Source of the DNA: Brevibacillus formosus
GTDB taxonomy: Bacteria; Bacillota; Bacilli; Brevibacillales; Brevibacillaceae
Assembly: GCF_003013405.1 (NCBI RefSeq)
Contig: NZ_PXZL01000011.1
Span: forward strand, 62,001-126,000
Direction of reading: 5' to 3'
DNA length: 64,000 nucleotides
The notes below the pieces were generated by a model, which was not told the DNA's origin, did no database searches, and saw only the letters and a list, made by a program, of their open reading frames with translations. This document shows positions 42,119 through 51,776 of the stretch, piece by piece. The translations under genes and the position numbers were made by a program. Positions within the stretch are counted from its first letter, which is position 1; each line of letters begins with the position of its first letter.

Positions 42119-43255
42119 TCAAGGCTTTAGAACGACTTTGATGCAATTGTCTGTTTTCGTATCAAACACTTCGTATCCACGCTTTGCTTCACTCAAGGGA
42201 ATGACATGCGTGATGATGTCGCCCGGATCGACTTTTCCAGTGGTAATGAGCTCATACATATAGGGCATGTAGTGGATCACAGGAGCTTGTCCGGAACGTA
42301 TGTTGACGTTGCGTTGCATGATGTCTCCAAGAGGGAAGGCATTATAGCGTCCGCCATAAACACCGGTAATTTGGATCGTGCCGCCTTTGCGGACTGCTTG
42401 GGTAGCGATGACGATTGCCCCCATGGCGCCTCCTTGCAGCTTCAAGCCACTCGCCAGAAACTCCAGAGCGGACATTTTTCCATCCATACCAACAGCATCG
42501 ATGACAACATCAGCGCCACCCTTCGTGATTTCTTTCAGGTAGTTGCCGATATTTTCTTTTTGCTCAAAGTTTACGATTTCTACGTTGTTCGTACGCTTTG
42601 CATGTTGCAGGCGGTAATCAACATAATCAACCGCAATCACACGTTTTGCACCCTTCAGCCAACAAAACTTTTGGACAAGAAGACCTACGGGGCCGCAGCC
42701 CAGAACGATCACGGTGTCTCCGCTCTTGACACCTGCGTTATCTACGCTCCAATAGGCAGTTGGCATGACATCGGCAATCAAACACAGCTTTTCATCTTCT
42801 ATTTCGCAGTTTTCGGGCAGCTTGAAATGGGTAAAGTTCGCAAAGGGCACCCGCAAATACTCCGCCTGTCCCCCAGGATAACCGCCAGTTGTACCGGAAT
42901 ATCCGAAAAAACCACCTATATCGCCATTCTCGTTTGAATTGTCACATTGGCTTTCTAAATCGTTTTTGCAATAAAAGCATTCGCCGCAAGCAATCGTAAA
43001 TGGAATGATGACGCGGTCGCCCTTTTTCAGCTTGGTTACACCGGGACCAACCTCTTCGACAATGCCCATTGGTTCGTGACCAATAATATAATCCTCTTGC
43101 AAATTGGGGATCATGCCATGAATTAAATGGAGATCGGACCCGCATATGGCGGTACTTGTCAATTTCACGATCATATCATCGGGCTTTTCAAGCTTCGGGT
43201 CGGGCACCTCTTTTACCACTACGTTTTTAATGCCTTGGTATGTAACAGCCTTCAT
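42119..43255 (-). CDS. adhB: Zinc-dependent alcohol dehydrogenase AdhB
   Basis: 378-aa medium-chain dehydrogenase. The catalytic zinc ligands are in ICGSDLHLIHG and GHEPMGIVEEVG; the structural zinc region reads CGECFYCKNDLESQC; the Rossmann motif is VIVLGCGPVGLLVQKF. NAD-type Asp follows in AVDYVDYRLQHAK. It resembles the glutathione-independent formaldehyde-dehydrogenase-like group. Its place between two pairs of coat proteins is conserved in B. subtilis, so it probably acts in or on the spore. Confidence 0.92.
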   Translation of the reverse strand: MKAVTYQGIKNVVVKEVPDPKLEKPDDMIVKLTSTAICGSDLHLIHGMIPNLQEDYIIGHEPMGIVEEVGPGVTKLKKGDRVIIPFTIACGECFYCKNDLESQCDNSNENGDIGGFFGYSGTTGGYPGGQAEYLRVPFANFTHFKLPENCEIEDEKLCLIADVMPTAYWSVDNAGVKSGDTVIVLGCGPVGLLVQKFCWLKGAKRVIAVDYVDYRLQHAKRTNNVEIVNFEQKENIGNYLKEITKGGADVVIDAVGMDGKMSALEFLASGLKLQGGAMGAIVIATQAVRKGGTIQITGVYGGRYNAFPLGDIMQRNVNIRSGQAPVIHYMPYMYELITTGKVDPGDIITHVIPLSEAKRGYEVFDTKTDNCIKVVLKP

Positions 43256-43270
43256 CGATAAGTTCCTCCA

Positions 43271-43642
43271 TCATTGGTGTTCATCTGGTGTCCGATCGAA
43301 CATGCCTTTGCGCGAAGTATCTTCAGGGAAGAGGTTCATATGCCCGATTTGGATCGTTTCCAAGGCTGAGAGGTGGTCTAGTTGATACTGTTCATGGAGC
43401 TCGTAGGGATGGAACCATTTCTTACTGAGCATCAGCTCCGCGATTTCTTGATGGAGAGCAATTCCTTGGTGGAGTTGTTTTCGCAATACGGCTCTTGCTT
43501 CCGGAGTAACGGTTTCAGTCAGAGCAATTGCTGTGTTTCGGACGCCTTCTTTGGCACGCATGAGGAAGTCCATAGCAAAAGTCATATCTGCCTTCTCCGG
43601 CATGTTTAACGCATTTATGGGATCTTGATAATCGTTGTTCAT
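43271..43642 (-). CDS. yraF: Spore coat F-like protein YraF
   Basis: 123 aa, Coat_F-type: [40 protein letters not shown]. Length fits B. subtilis YraF. A 13-bp gap separates it from the 81-aa gene and 15 bp from adhB, so all five genes are one operon. ATG behind AAGGTG. Confidence 0.88.
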   Translation of the reverse strand: MNNDYQDPINALNMPEKADMTFAMDFLMRAKEGVRNTAIALTETVTPEARAVLRKQLHQGIALHQEIAELMLSKKWFHPYELHEQYQLDHLSALETIQIGHMNLFPEDTSRKGMFDRTPDEHQ

Positions 43643-43655
43643 CTAATTTTCACCT

Positions 43656-43901
43656 TCAGTTTATGATGGGGGTCGGACGCGTTTGCGGGATCGGTGCCTG
43701 GAAGGGCGCGTTCTTGTAAATAGCCTGAAGCTCCTCGATTGCTTGCAAGGATTGCTCTACATCTTTTTGCATCAACGCTCGTAAATCCTGATCGAATACA
43801 ATGCCTTGCATCAGCTTGGATTTGGCGAGGCAGAGTGTTTTGAAGTTAAGTACTTCATGAATATCCAGTGATTCATGGGCAGCCAGCGTCTGTTTATTCA
43901 T
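43656..43901 (-). CDS. yraG: Small spore coat F-like protein YraG
   Basis: 81 aa, first gene of the operon. Helical sequence ESLDIHEVLNFKTLCLAKSK and QSLQAIEELQAIYKN. Size and place match B. subtilis YraG. RBS GGAGG five bases before the ATG. A SigG-like promoter is upstream. Confidence 0.86.
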   Translation of the reverse strand: MNKQTLAAHESLDIHEVLNFKTLCLAKSKLMQGIVFDQDLRALMQKDVEQSLQAIEELQAIYKNAPFQAPIPQTRPTPIIN

Positions 43902-43935
43902 CGGACAATCCTCCTTTTGGGCGTTTTAACAGTTT

Positions 43936-43964
43936 TATTCTGTCCTATGTACTTCTTGGTATTC
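43936..43964 (-). promoter_or_regulatory. SigG/SigF-like sporulation promoter for yraG-yraD
   Basis: Minus strand: -35 GAATA (43964-43960), 17-bp spacer, -10 CAGAATA (43942-43936), 35 bp before the yraG start. It matches the forespore-type consensus well; no SigA-type pair was seen. Confidence 0.68.
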
Positions 43965-44108
43965 GAAAAGAAACCAGCCGATGAAGTGAATTTTTTGAAT
44001 AATCTGGACGAAAAGAGAGGGGTATGCTACAAATAAAGCAAGTTGAATTTATAAAGCCGTTGGAGAAATTAACAGCAAACGGTTACGGTAAACAAAGGAG
44101 AGACGAGC

Positions 44109-45083
44109 ATGGCAAAAGAGGAATACGCGATTGGGCTGGACCTGGGTGGGACCAAAATCTTGGCTGGATTAGTGGACCGTACAGGCCGATTGATCGCACG
44201 AAAACAACTGCCTACGCACGCGGAAGAGGGAGAAAAGGCCGTGATCGAAAGAGTGCTGTCCGCTACACACGATGTCCTGTCAGCAAGCGGAATCCATCCC
44301 GAAAAAGTACGCGGTGTTGGAATCGCTTCAGCAGGTGTGATTAACAGCGATAGCGGCGAAGTCATTTTTGCGAGCAATCTGGGCTGGCGAAATGTACCGA
44401 TTGGCACGCTGATTGGGCAAAGATTCGGATTGCCCGTTCACCTGTTCAATGACGCGAATGCTGCGGCCATTGCAGAGTGGCTGTGGGGCGCAGGTGTCGG
44501 TACACGAAATATGATTTACGTCACGGTCAGCACAGGGGTAGGAGCTGGAATCGTCAGCGACGGAAGATTGGTTTTAGGTAGAGATGGAAGTGCGGGTGAG
44601 TTCGGCCATATCTCGATCGATTGGAACGGACCGCAATGCCGCTGCGGGAATCGCGGATGCTTAGAAAATTACGCTTCTGGTACTGCTATCGAAAACGCCG
44701 TCAGTCGCAAATTGGCATCCATGAAGGAGCCCGTTACCGATCGAATCCTTGTTGAAAAGGGAGAGCTGACGGCAAAAGTGATTAGTGAAGCTGCGCTTGC
44801 AGGAGATCCGCGTTTCACTGAAATTGTAAAGCAAGCGGGGTTTTACTTAGGTATAGGAGCAGCCAATTTGATCTATTTGTTTAATCCGGAGGTCCTCGTC
44901 TTCGGGGGCGGGGTTATGAACGCATCCGCACTGTTGCTTCCAGAAATCGAAAAGAGCATGAGAGATAGATGCATCCCTGGTCTGGCGAATGAAGTGCGGG
45001 TGGTCACAAGCCAAATCGGAGTGGAGGCCGGAGTGATGGGAGCGGCAGGAGGATTCTTCGAAAATCTATATTGCAAAAATTAA
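44109..45083 (+). CDS. ROK family sugar kinase (glucokinase-like)
   Basis: 324 aa. ATP-binding opening GLDLGGTKILAGLVD, active-site FNDANAAAIAEWLWG, the ROK signature with GEFGHISID and zinc-binding CRCGNRGCLE, followed by IYLFNPEVLVFGGG. It phosphorylates glucose or a related hexose/amino sugar; which one is not readable. First gene of a co-directional locus running to 55.5 kb. ATG with AAAGGAG. Confidence 0.92.
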   Translation: MAKEEYAIGLDLGGTKILAGLVDRTGRLIARKQLPTHAEEGEKAVIERVLSATHDVLSASGIHPEKVRGVGIASAGVINSDSGEVIFASNLGWRNVPIGTLIGQRFGLPVHLFNDANAAAIAEWLWGAGVGTRNMIYVTVSTGVGAGIVSDGRLVLGRDGSAGEFGHISIDWNGPQCRCGNRGCLENYASGTAIENAVSRKLASMKEPVTDRILVEKGELTAKVISEAALAGDPRFTEIVKQAGFYLGIGAANLIYLFNPEVLVFGGGVMNASALLLPEIEKSMRDRCIPGLANEVRVVTSQIGVEAGVMGAAGGFFENLYCKN

Positions 45084-45102
45084 AACAATTTTGTATCATC
45101 TT

Positions 45103-45133
45103 ATTAATTACTCCACTGAAAAAATTAATTAAT
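45103..45133 (+). promoter_or_regulatory. Inverted repeat ahead of the first oxidoreductase
   Basis: ATTAATTA (45103-45110) and TAATTAAT (45126-45133) with 15 bp between. It could be an operator for the ROK repressor encoded at 51.8 kb; AT richness makes chance possible. Confidence 0.42.
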
Positions 45134-45162
45134 GAATGAGAAGCAAGGAGGAAGACAACATC

Positions 45163-46224
45163 ATGACAAAAGTGAGAGTTGCGGTGATTGGTGCAGGATC
45201 AATTTCAGACATGCACTTGCAATCGTACCAGCAAAACGAGCGTACAGAAATTCGTGCCGTCGTCGACTTCAACGAGGAGCGCGCTCGGGAAAAAGCACAG
45301 AAGTACGGTGCTGAGACCTGCTACAGCAAGCTTGAGGAAGTTTTCTCAGATAGGCAGGTAGACGCAGTGAGTATTTGTACGTGGAACAACACGCACGCAG
45401 ATATTGCCATCGCTGCCCTTAGAGCGGGGAAGCACGTGCTTCTGGAAAAGCCTTTAAGTACAACAGTTGAAAGCGCTCTTCTGATAGAAGAAGCCGTAAA
45501 AGAGAGTGGCAAGCTGCTCCAGGTAGGCTTTGTGAGAAGGTACGATACGAATGCGCAATTGCTCAAGCAGTTTATCGATGCGGGCGAGCTGGGCGAGATT
45601 TATTATGCGAAGGCATCCTGTTTGCGTCGCTTGGGCAATCCAGGAGGCTGGTTCGCTGACAAGGACAGATCTGGCGGAGGTCCGCTGATCGATCTCGGTG
45701 TACATGTCATTGATCTGTGCTGGTACTTGATGGGCTGCCCTAAAGTAACGACCGTCAGTGGCAATACATACAACAAGCTGGGCAATCGGGCCAACGTCAA
45801 AAATCTCTCCTTTTACAAAGCAGCTGACTACGATCCTTCCCAAAACACCGTCGAGGATATGGCCAATGCACTCATTCGCTTCGAAAACGGAGCGTCCCTT
45901 TTCGTGGATGTGAGCTATACGCTGCATGCGAAAAAAGACGAGTTGGCCGTCAAGCTATACGGAGACAAGGGAGGCGCAGAGGTGGAGCCAGAGCTGTCCA
46001 TCATTGCAGAAAAGCATGACACGATCCTGAATATCAGCCCGCAGATGGATAAATTATCGTTTGATTTCAAGCGAGGCTTTCAAAATGAGATCGATCACTT
46101 CGTCGCATGCATATTAGGTGAAAAAGAAACGCTCAGCCCTGTGCAGGACGGCGTGGAGATGATGAAGATTCTATGCGGCATTTACGAATCAGCTGCGAGT
46201 GGAAGAGAAATTGTATTTACCTGA
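45163..46224 (+). CDS. Gfo/Idh/MocA family oxidoreductase
   Basis: 353 aa, NAD(P)-dependent sugar dehydrogenase family. Rossmann motif AVIGAGSISDMHLQS, catalytic EKPLS (in HVLLEKPLSTTVES), the substrate-side GGGPLIDLGVHVIDL and YTLHAKKDELAVKLYG. Complete two-domain protein. ATG at 45163 behind AAGGAGG; an upstream start is possible. Reads directly into the binding-protein gene. Substrate unknown; inositols, amino sugars and glucosides are typical. Confidence 0.92.
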   Translation: MTKVRVAVIGAGSISDMHLQSYQQNERTEIRAVVDFNEERAREKAQKYGAETCYSKLEEVFSDRQVDAVSICTWNNTHADIAIAALRAGKHVLLEKPLSTTVESALLIEEAVKESGKLLQVGFVRRYDTNAQLLKQFIDAGELGEIYYAKASCLRRLGNPGGWFADKDRSGGGPLIDLGVHVIDLCWYLMGCPKVTTVSGNTYNKLGNRANVKNLSFYKAADYDPSQNTVEDMANALIRFENGASLFVDVSYTLHAKKDELAVKLYGDKGGAEVEPELSIIAEKHDTILNISPQMDKLSFDFKRGFQNEIDHFVACILGEKETLSPVQDGVEMMKILCGIYESAASGREIVFT

Positions 46225-46300
46225 TAATCGGCAGATAAGACCTATCCATGGACATCCAGATATCACCCATAAAGTAGATGAAGACAAGGGGGAAAAGAAA

Positions 46301-47887
46301 ATGAAAAAAGCATCGTTTTTGCGAACCGCATCCGTCTTACTTTTTTCAGTGGCTTTACTTTTCGGATGTTCCAGTGGGGGTGGCAGTGGTAGTGGAACTC
46401 CGGCAGCTTCCAATGGGGGGGCAACGACAGGAGCGCCGCAAAAGGATCAGTTGGTAATCGCCGTAAACGAAAACTTCATCACGATGGACCCGCAAAATAC
46501 AGGGGATGCACTGTCTTCAGGTGTCCAAAGTGCAATGTTTGAAGGGCTTCTAATTTACGACAAGGATTTGAAGCTCATGCCGGGTTTGTCGACTGAATAT
46601 TCGGTTAATAAAGATGCGACAGAGTATACCTTCAAGCTCCGGCAAAACGTGAAGTTTCATGATGGCACACCATTCAACGCCGAAGCGGTCAAAATCAACT
46701 TCGACAGGATGAGCAACAAAGACAATAACTTGAGAGCCTATCGGAACTACAAATACATCAAGTCTACAGAGGTTGTCGATGAACACACAGTGAAAGTGAC
46801 ACTGAACCAGCCGTTTTCCGCGATGATCAACAAGTTCACGACTGGAATCATCAGCCCGGCGGCTCTGGAAAAGTACGGCAAGGACATTACCAAGAATCCA
46901 GTCGGCACAGGCCCATACAAATTCGTGGAATGGGTACAGGGAGACCATCTGACAGTAGAGCTGAATCCAGATCACTGGAATAAGGGAGCAGCCAAGGTCG
47001 GTAAAATCGTCTACAAGCCCGTCCCTGAAAACGGCTCCCGCGTAGCCATGCTGAAGACGGGTGAAGCCGATGTCATCTATCCGTTGCCGGAGCAGCAAGT
47101 AGAGACACTGAACGGTGAAGAGGGAGTAAAAGTAGAGCGCACACCTTCCACCATCACTCGCTATGTCTCGATCAATATGCTGAAAAAGCCGTTTGATGAT
47201 CCGCGCGTTCGCCAAGCCATCAACCATGCAGTGGACAAGGACGCGTTCATTAAAGTCGTGAAATCCGGATATGGTGCACAGCTGGAATCCGTAATGTCGC
47301 CGACGATTGCCCACTATGCGAAGCAAGGCACCTATGAATACAACATCGAAAAAGCGAAGCAGCTTTTGAAAGAAGCAGGCTACGAGAATGGCTTCACTAC
47401 CGATATCTGGGGCAATACGAACTCGGATACGATGAAGGGCATGCAATTCATTCAGCAGCAATTGCAAAAGGTCGGCATCACGGTTGAAGTGAAATCGATG
47501 GAAGAAGCCACGCTGTCTGATGAAATCTACGGCATCAAGTCGCCAGAAGAAGCAAAAATGAACATGTGGTACGTAAGCTGGTCCTCTGCTGATCCAGACA
47601 ATGCGATGCGTTCGCTGTTTAGCAGCGAGAACTTCCCGCCTGCGGGAGCGAACACGGCTTTCTACAAAAATGACCTTGTCGATCAAAGCATCAAGGAAGC
47701 GACACAATCGTCAGACCAAGACAAGCAAAAGCAATTGTATGGCGTCGTGCAAGAAAATGTGTTTAAAGACGCACCATGGATTTTCCTCGCAGTCGATGAA
47801 ATTTTGTACGGAAAACGCGCGAACGTGAACGGGGTTTATATCACACCAAGTGGCGGCATCTATGTAAGAGAAGCGGCGTTCCAATAA
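46301..47887 (+). CDS. Family-5 ABC transporter substrate-binding lipoprotein
   Basis: 528 aa; lipobox LFGCS (Cys about residue 22) and a Gly/Ser linker. SBP family 5 features: NENFITMDPQNTGDALSS, the FKLRQNVKFHDGTPFNAEAV hallmark, and PVGTGPYKFVEW. Closest in style to GsiB-type glutathione/peptide binders. Given sugar-enzyme neighbours, it may bind a glycoside or glyco-conjugate instead. Delivers ligand to the permeases that follow. Confidence 0.92.
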   Translation: MKKASFLRTASVLLFSVALLFGCSSGGGSGSGTPAASNGGATTGAPQKDQLVIAVNENFITMDPQNTGDALSSGVQSAMFEGLLIYDKDLKLMPGLSTEYSVNKDATEYTFKLRQNVKFHDGTPFNAEAVKINFDRMSNKDNNLRAYRNYKYIKSTEVVDEHTVKVTLNQPFSAMINKFTTGIISPAALEKYGKDITKNPVGTGPYKFVEWVQGDHLTVELNPDHWNKGAAKVGKIVYKPVPENGSRVAMLKTGEADVIYPLPEQQVETLNGEEGVKVERTPSTITRYVSINMLKKPFDDPRVRQAINHAVDKDAFIKVVKSGYGAQLESVMSPTIAHYAKQGTYEYNIEKAKQLLKEAGYENGFTTDIWGNTNSDTMKGMQFIQQQLQKVGITVEVKSMEEATLSDEIYGIKSPEEAKMNMWYVSWSSADPDNAMRSLFSSENFPPAGANTAFYKNDLVDQSIKEATQSSDQDKQKQLYGVVQENVFKDAPWIFLAVDEILYGKRANVNGVYITPSGGIYVREAAFQ

Positions 47888-47954
47888 TACTTGAAGCAGC
47901 GTTCGGGCATTGTCTGCCGCTGGGCGCTGCTTTTCTTTTAGGAGGAACCGTACC

Positions 47955-48878
47955 ATGTTCCGTTATATCGTGAAGAGACTCATCGAGATCATCCCGATTA
48001 TTTTTGTCGTGTCGTTGCTCATTTTCTTCTTTATTCATCTGGTGCCGGGTGATCCTGTACGCTTGGCGGCGGGAAAAGAAGCGACCTTGGAAGAGATCGA
48101 GCGGGTGCGTCAGGAGCTGGGCTTGGATAAGCCATTGCTTACCCAGTACATCAACTACATGCAAAACCTGTTAACAGGAAATTTGGGACACTCCTTGAAG
48201 ACGGGGCTTCCCATCAGCGATATGTTTGAAAACCGTTTTTCCGTAACCATGACGTTGACATTTATGAGCCTGGGCTGGGCCTTGGTGCTCGGATTGCTGA
48301 TTGGAACGATCTCTGCTGTTTTCCGCAATAAATGGCCCGATTACGTAGGAATGCTGACGGCAATTTCCGGTATTTCCTTGCCTGGATTTTGGCTGGGGCT
48401 CATTCTTATACAAGTTTTTTCTGTCACGCTGGGCTGGTTTCCCACGGGTGGGGTCGATAGCTGGAAAAGCTACGTGCTTCCTTCGTTAACCTTGGGAGCA
48501 GGAATCATGTCGATGCTGGCCCGTTTTACACGGTCCTCCCTGCTCGAAACATTAAAGGAAGATTTTATTCGAACAGGTCGGGCAAAAGGGTTGAAGGAAT
48601 CTGTAGTCGTTCGCAAGCACGCCCTGAAAAACTCAATGATTCCGGTCGTAACCATCGCCGGTTTGCAATTCGGCTTTCTGTTGGGCGGATCGGTTGTCGT
48701 GGAGACGGTGTTTAGCATTCCGGGTATGGGGCGTCTGTTGATCGATTCCATTGCGTTTCGCGATTATCCCGTCGTGCAGGCAGTCATCCTGTTGTTTTCA
48801 CTGGAGTTCATTCTCGTGAATCTGCTGGTAGATATCTTGTACAAGGCACTGAATCCGAAAATCCGTTATGACAGCTAA
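47955..48878 (+). CDS. Oligopeptide-type ABC permease, DppB/GsiC-like
   Basis: 307 aa, six hydrophobic segments. The N-terminal FRYIVKRLIEIIPIIFVVSL and HLVPGDPVRLAAG are family marks; the EAA loop reads DFIRTGRAKGLKESVVVRKH and is followed by LGGSVVVETVFSIPGMGRLL. ATG behind AGGAGG. Forms the channel with the next gene. Confidence 0.94.
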   Translation: MFRYIVKRLIEIIPIIFVVSLLIFFFIHLVPGDPVRLAAGKEATLEEIERVRQELGLDKPLLTQYINYMQNLLTGNLGHSLKTGLPISDMFENRFSVTMTLTFMSLGWALVLGLLIGTISAVFRNKWPDYVGMLTAISGISLPGFWLGLILIQVFSVTLGWFPTGGVDSWKSYVLPSLTLGAGIMSMLARFTRSSLLETLKEDFIRTGRAKGLKESVVVRKHALKNSMIPVVTIAGLQFGFLLGGSVVVETVFSIPGMGRLLIDSIAFRDYPVVQAVILLFSLEFILVNLLVDILYKALNPKIRYDS

Positions 48879-48897
48879 TGGCAAGGAGGTGACGTAA

Positions 48898-49788
48898 ATG
48901 GAGGTAGTAAAAGAAATCGGGCATAATGTCGTGGTTCCCACTGAAAAGAAATCCCGAGCCCGCGAGTTTTGGAAGAAGTGGAAGAAGCAAAAGACAGCTT
49001 TCTGGGCAGGGTTTTTTATCTTGTTTTTGTTTGTCATCGCGCTGTTTGGTCCTTGGATCGCCCCTTATGATCCGTATGAGCCGAACTATGATGTGACGTT
49101 GCAAACTCCTTCCATAGAGCATTGGGCAGGGACAGATGAATACGGACGAGATATTTTGAGCCGTATCATCGTAGGAACGGGAATCTCTCTTGGCGTCAGC
49201 TTTTCTTCTGTGCTGGTCGGCGCAGTGGTTGGGACGATTCTAGGCTTGATTAGCGGATATTACGGCGGGTGGATGGATCGCCTCATCATGCGGTGGAGTG
49301 ACGTCATGTTCGCTTTTCCCGACTTGCTGCTTGCAATCGCCATCGTTGCGATTCTCGGCCCGGGCTTAACGAATGTCGTCGTGGCGGTAGCTGTGTTCAG
49401 TATTCCATCGTTTGCCCGGTTGATCCGCGGCAATACATTGGCTGCCAAGGAAGCGGTGTTTGTAGAAGCGGCGCGATCCATGGGGGCAAAAAGCAGCCGG
49501 ATTATGTTTCGACACATCTTTCCAGAGACCGTCTCCAGTATGATCGTCTTTTTTTCCATGCGGATCGGCACCTCGATCTTGGCTGCATCCAGTCTCAGCT
49601 TTCTCGGTCTGGGGGCCGCGCCCGAGAGTCCCGACTGGGGGGCTATGCTCAGTATGGGTCGTGACTATCTCGCCACTTCTCCACATGTGGTCATCATTCC
49701 CGGGATTGCGATCTTTTTGACCGTGCTGGCGTTCAATCTGGTTGGGGATGGCTTGCGCGATATTTTGGACCCGAAAACGAAGAACTAA
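48898..49788 (+). CDS. Oligopeptide-type ABC permease, DppC/GsiD-like
   Basis: 296 aa, six hydrophobic segments with an N-terminal cytoplasmic helix. Family landmarks: WIAPYDPYEPN, HWAGTDEYGRDILSRIIVG, EAA loop VFVEAARSMGAKSSRIMFRH, and LSFLGLGAAPESPDWGAML. ATG behind AAGGAGGTGA. Second channel subunit. Confidence 0.94.
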   Translation: MEVVKEIGHNVVVPTEKKSRAREFWKKWKKQKTAFWAGFFILFLFVIALFGPWIAPYDPYEPNYDVTLQTPSIEHWAGTDEYGRDILSRIIVGTGISLGVSFSSVLVGAVVGTILGLISGYYGGWMDRLIMRWSDVMFAFPDLLLAIAIVAILGPGLTNVVVAVAVFSIPSFARLIRGNTLAAKEAVFVEAARSMGAKSSRIMFRHIFPETVSSMIVFFSMRIGTSILAASSLSFLGLGAAPESPDWGAMLSMGRDYLATSPHVVIIPGIAIFLTVLAFNLVGDGLRDILDPKTKN

Positions 49789-49806
49789 GCGAGGGAGATG
49801 GGTCAG

Positions 49807-50799
49807 ATGAGTGAGAACATCATGGAAGTAAAGCATCTGCAGACGCAATTTACGAGAGACAACCAGAAGACAGTCGTCCTCGACCATGTCAGCTTTCATA
49901 TAAAAAAAGGCGAGGTGCTTGGCCTGGTTGGCGAATCGGGTTGCGGCAAGAGCGTGACCTCCTTGTCGATTATGCGCCTGTTCAAGGACACGACTGGTGA
50001 GATTACCAATGGCGAGATTGTTTACAACGGTACGAATTTGCTCTCGATTTCGGAGAGTGATATGCGTCGCATTCGCGGAAAAGAAATCTCGATGATTTTT
50101 CAGGAGCCGATGACCTCGCTCAACCCGGTGATGAAGATCGGAGAGCAATTGATGGAAGCCATTCGTTTACACCTCGGCTACTCCGACCAAAAGGCGCGAG
50201 AACAAGCAGTGAGCATGCTGACAAAGGTGGGCATTCCGCGTCCGAGCGAAATTATGGGGGAGTATCCGCATCAGCTCTCTGGCGGTATGCGACAGCGCAT
50301 CATGATTGCGATGGCGATGTCCTGCAATCCCAACCTGTTGATCGCCGATGAGCCAACGACGGCACTCGATGTCACGATTCAAGCACAAATCCTCGACGTA
50401 ATGAAGCAGCTTCAGGCTGAAGAGCATATGTCGATGCTGTTGATCACGCATGATCTCGGCGTCGTGGCGGAGATGTGCAACCGTGTCGTGGTCATGTACG
50501 CAGGGCGTGTCGTGGAGGAAGCATCTGTTTACGACTTGTTCGATGAACCCAAACATCCGTATACCAAAGGCTTGATCGGCTCTGTCCCCAAAATCGGGCA
50601 GAAGCGCGCGCGGCTGGATTCGGTTCCGGGCAACGTACCGACACCGAACAATATGCCGAAGGGCTGTAAATTCGCTCCGCGCTGCAAGGATGTCATGCCT
50701 GTCTGCTGGGAAAAGGAGCCCGTCATTACGACGGTGGGAAAAGAACGTTTTTGCCGCTGCTGGCTCTATCAAGGAGAAGGTAGGGATGTTCATGTCTAA
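49807..50799 (+). CDS. Oligopeptide-type ABC ATPase, DppD/OppD-like
   Basis: 330 aa. Walker [11 protein letters not shown]-loop [13 protein letters not shown], signature LSGGMRQR, Walker [14 protein letters not shown]-loop LITHDLG. The C-terminal extension has the OppD-type Cys motif ([15 protein letters not shown]), which may hold an iron-sulfur site. ATG at 49807 fits the GAGGGAG site; another ATG lies three codons upstream. Overlaps the next ATPase by 14 bp. Confidence 0.94.
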   Translation: MSENIMEVKHLQTQFTRDNQKTVVLDHVSFHIKKGEVLGLVGESGCGKSVTSLSIMRLFKDTTGEITNGEIVYNGTNLLSISESDMRRIRGKEISMIFQEPMTSLNPVMKIGEQLMEAIRLHLGYSDQKAREQAVSMLTKVGIPRPSEIMGEYPHQLSGGMRQRIMIAMAMSCNPNLLIADEPTTALDVTIQAQILDVMKQLQAEEHMSMLLITHDLGVVAEMCNRVVVMYAGRVVEEASVYDLFDEPKHPYTKGLIGSVPKIGQKRARLDSVPGNVPTPNNMPKGCKFAPRCKDVMPVCWEKEPVITTVGKERFCRCWLYQGEGRDVHV

Positions 50800-51754
50800 A
50801 TCACTGGTCGTGGTAGACGGTATCAAAAAAACGTTCCCGATTGATAGTGGTCTATTAAGCAGCAAAAAAAGCGTAAAGGCAGTGAATCATGTTTCGTTCG
50901 AGATCAAGGAAGGCGAGACATTCAGTCTGGTCGGAGAGAGTGGCTGTGGCAAGTCGACGACAGGGCGCTTGGTCACACGACTTTTGATGCCGGATGAGGG
51001 CAAGATTTGGATCAATGGCGAAGAGATCTCCAAGATGAAGGAAACAAAGCTGCGGGAAGTGCGCAAGCAGGTACAGATGGTTTTTCAGGACCCGTACGCC
51101 TCACTGAATCCGCGGATGAAAATTCGCGATGTGGTAGCAGAGCCTCTTCTCATTCATACAAAGCTGTCTGCCCAAGAGCGGGATCGGATTGTCGCCGAAA
51201 TGCTTGAGGTCGTCGGGCTCTCCAGCTATCATGCGGAGAAATTCGCCCATGAATTCAGCGGAGGGCAACGACAGCGTATTGGAATCGCTCGTGCCTTGAT
51301 TTTGAAGCCAAAGCTGATCGTCGCGGATGAGCCAGTCTCTGCTCTCGATGTGTCGATTCAATCGCAAATCTTGAATTTGCTAAAAGATTTGCAGGAAGAA
51401 TTTCATTTGACTTATTTGTTTATTTCCCACGATTTGAGCGTGGTCGAGCATATTAGCGACAAGATTGGCGTGATGTATTTGGGGAGTCTCGTAGAATCCG
51501 GCCCAAAGGAAACGATTTTTGCCAATCCCCGGCATCCGTATACAAAAGCGCTGCTCTCTTCGGTTCCGATTCCTGATCCACGGGCGAAGCGGGAGAGGAT
51601 CATTTTGCAGGGAGATGTGCCGAGCCCGGTAAATCCGCCGTTAGGCTGTCTGTTTCATACGCGCTGTCCGTTCGCGATGGACATATGCAAGACGACACCA
51701 CCTGCATTACGAGAAGCGGCAGACCGAGATCATTTTGTCGCTTGCCATTTGTGA
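50786..51754 (+). CDS. Oligopeptide-type ABC ATPase, DppF/OppF-like
   Basis: 322 aa. Walker [11 protein letters not shown]-loop MVFQDPYASLNPR, signature FSGGQRQR, Walker B LIVADEPVSALDV, H-loop FISHDLSV, and the C-terminal Cys motif (CLFHTRCPFAMDIC). Starts inside the previous gene behind AAGGAG; ATG at 50792 is also possible. Completes the five-part importer. Confidence 0.94.
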   Translation: MFMSKSLVVVDGIKKTFPIDSGLLSSKKSVKAVNHVSFEIKEGETFSLVGESGCGKSTTGRLVTRLLMPDEGKIWINGEEISKMKETKLREVRKQVQMVFQDPYASLNPRMKIRDVVAEPLLIHTKLSAQERDRIVAEMLEVVGLSSYHAEKFAHEFSGGQRQRIGIARALILKPKLIVADEPVSALDVSIQSQILNLLKDLQEEFHLTYLFISHDLSVVEHISDKIGVMYLGSLVESGPKETIFANPRHPYTKALLSSVPIPDPRAKRERIILQGDVPSPVNPPLGCLFHTRCPFAMDICKTTPPALREAADRDHFVACHL

Positions 51755-51776
51755 TTTGAATAAAAGGGATGGTTAC

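Noticed and set aside
46550-47707. Long minus-strand reading frame (385 codons) opposite the binding-protein gene
   Set aside because: It lies wholly antisense to a strong family-5 binding protein, is rich in Arg/His/Phe as expected of a shadow frame, and has no ribosome site.
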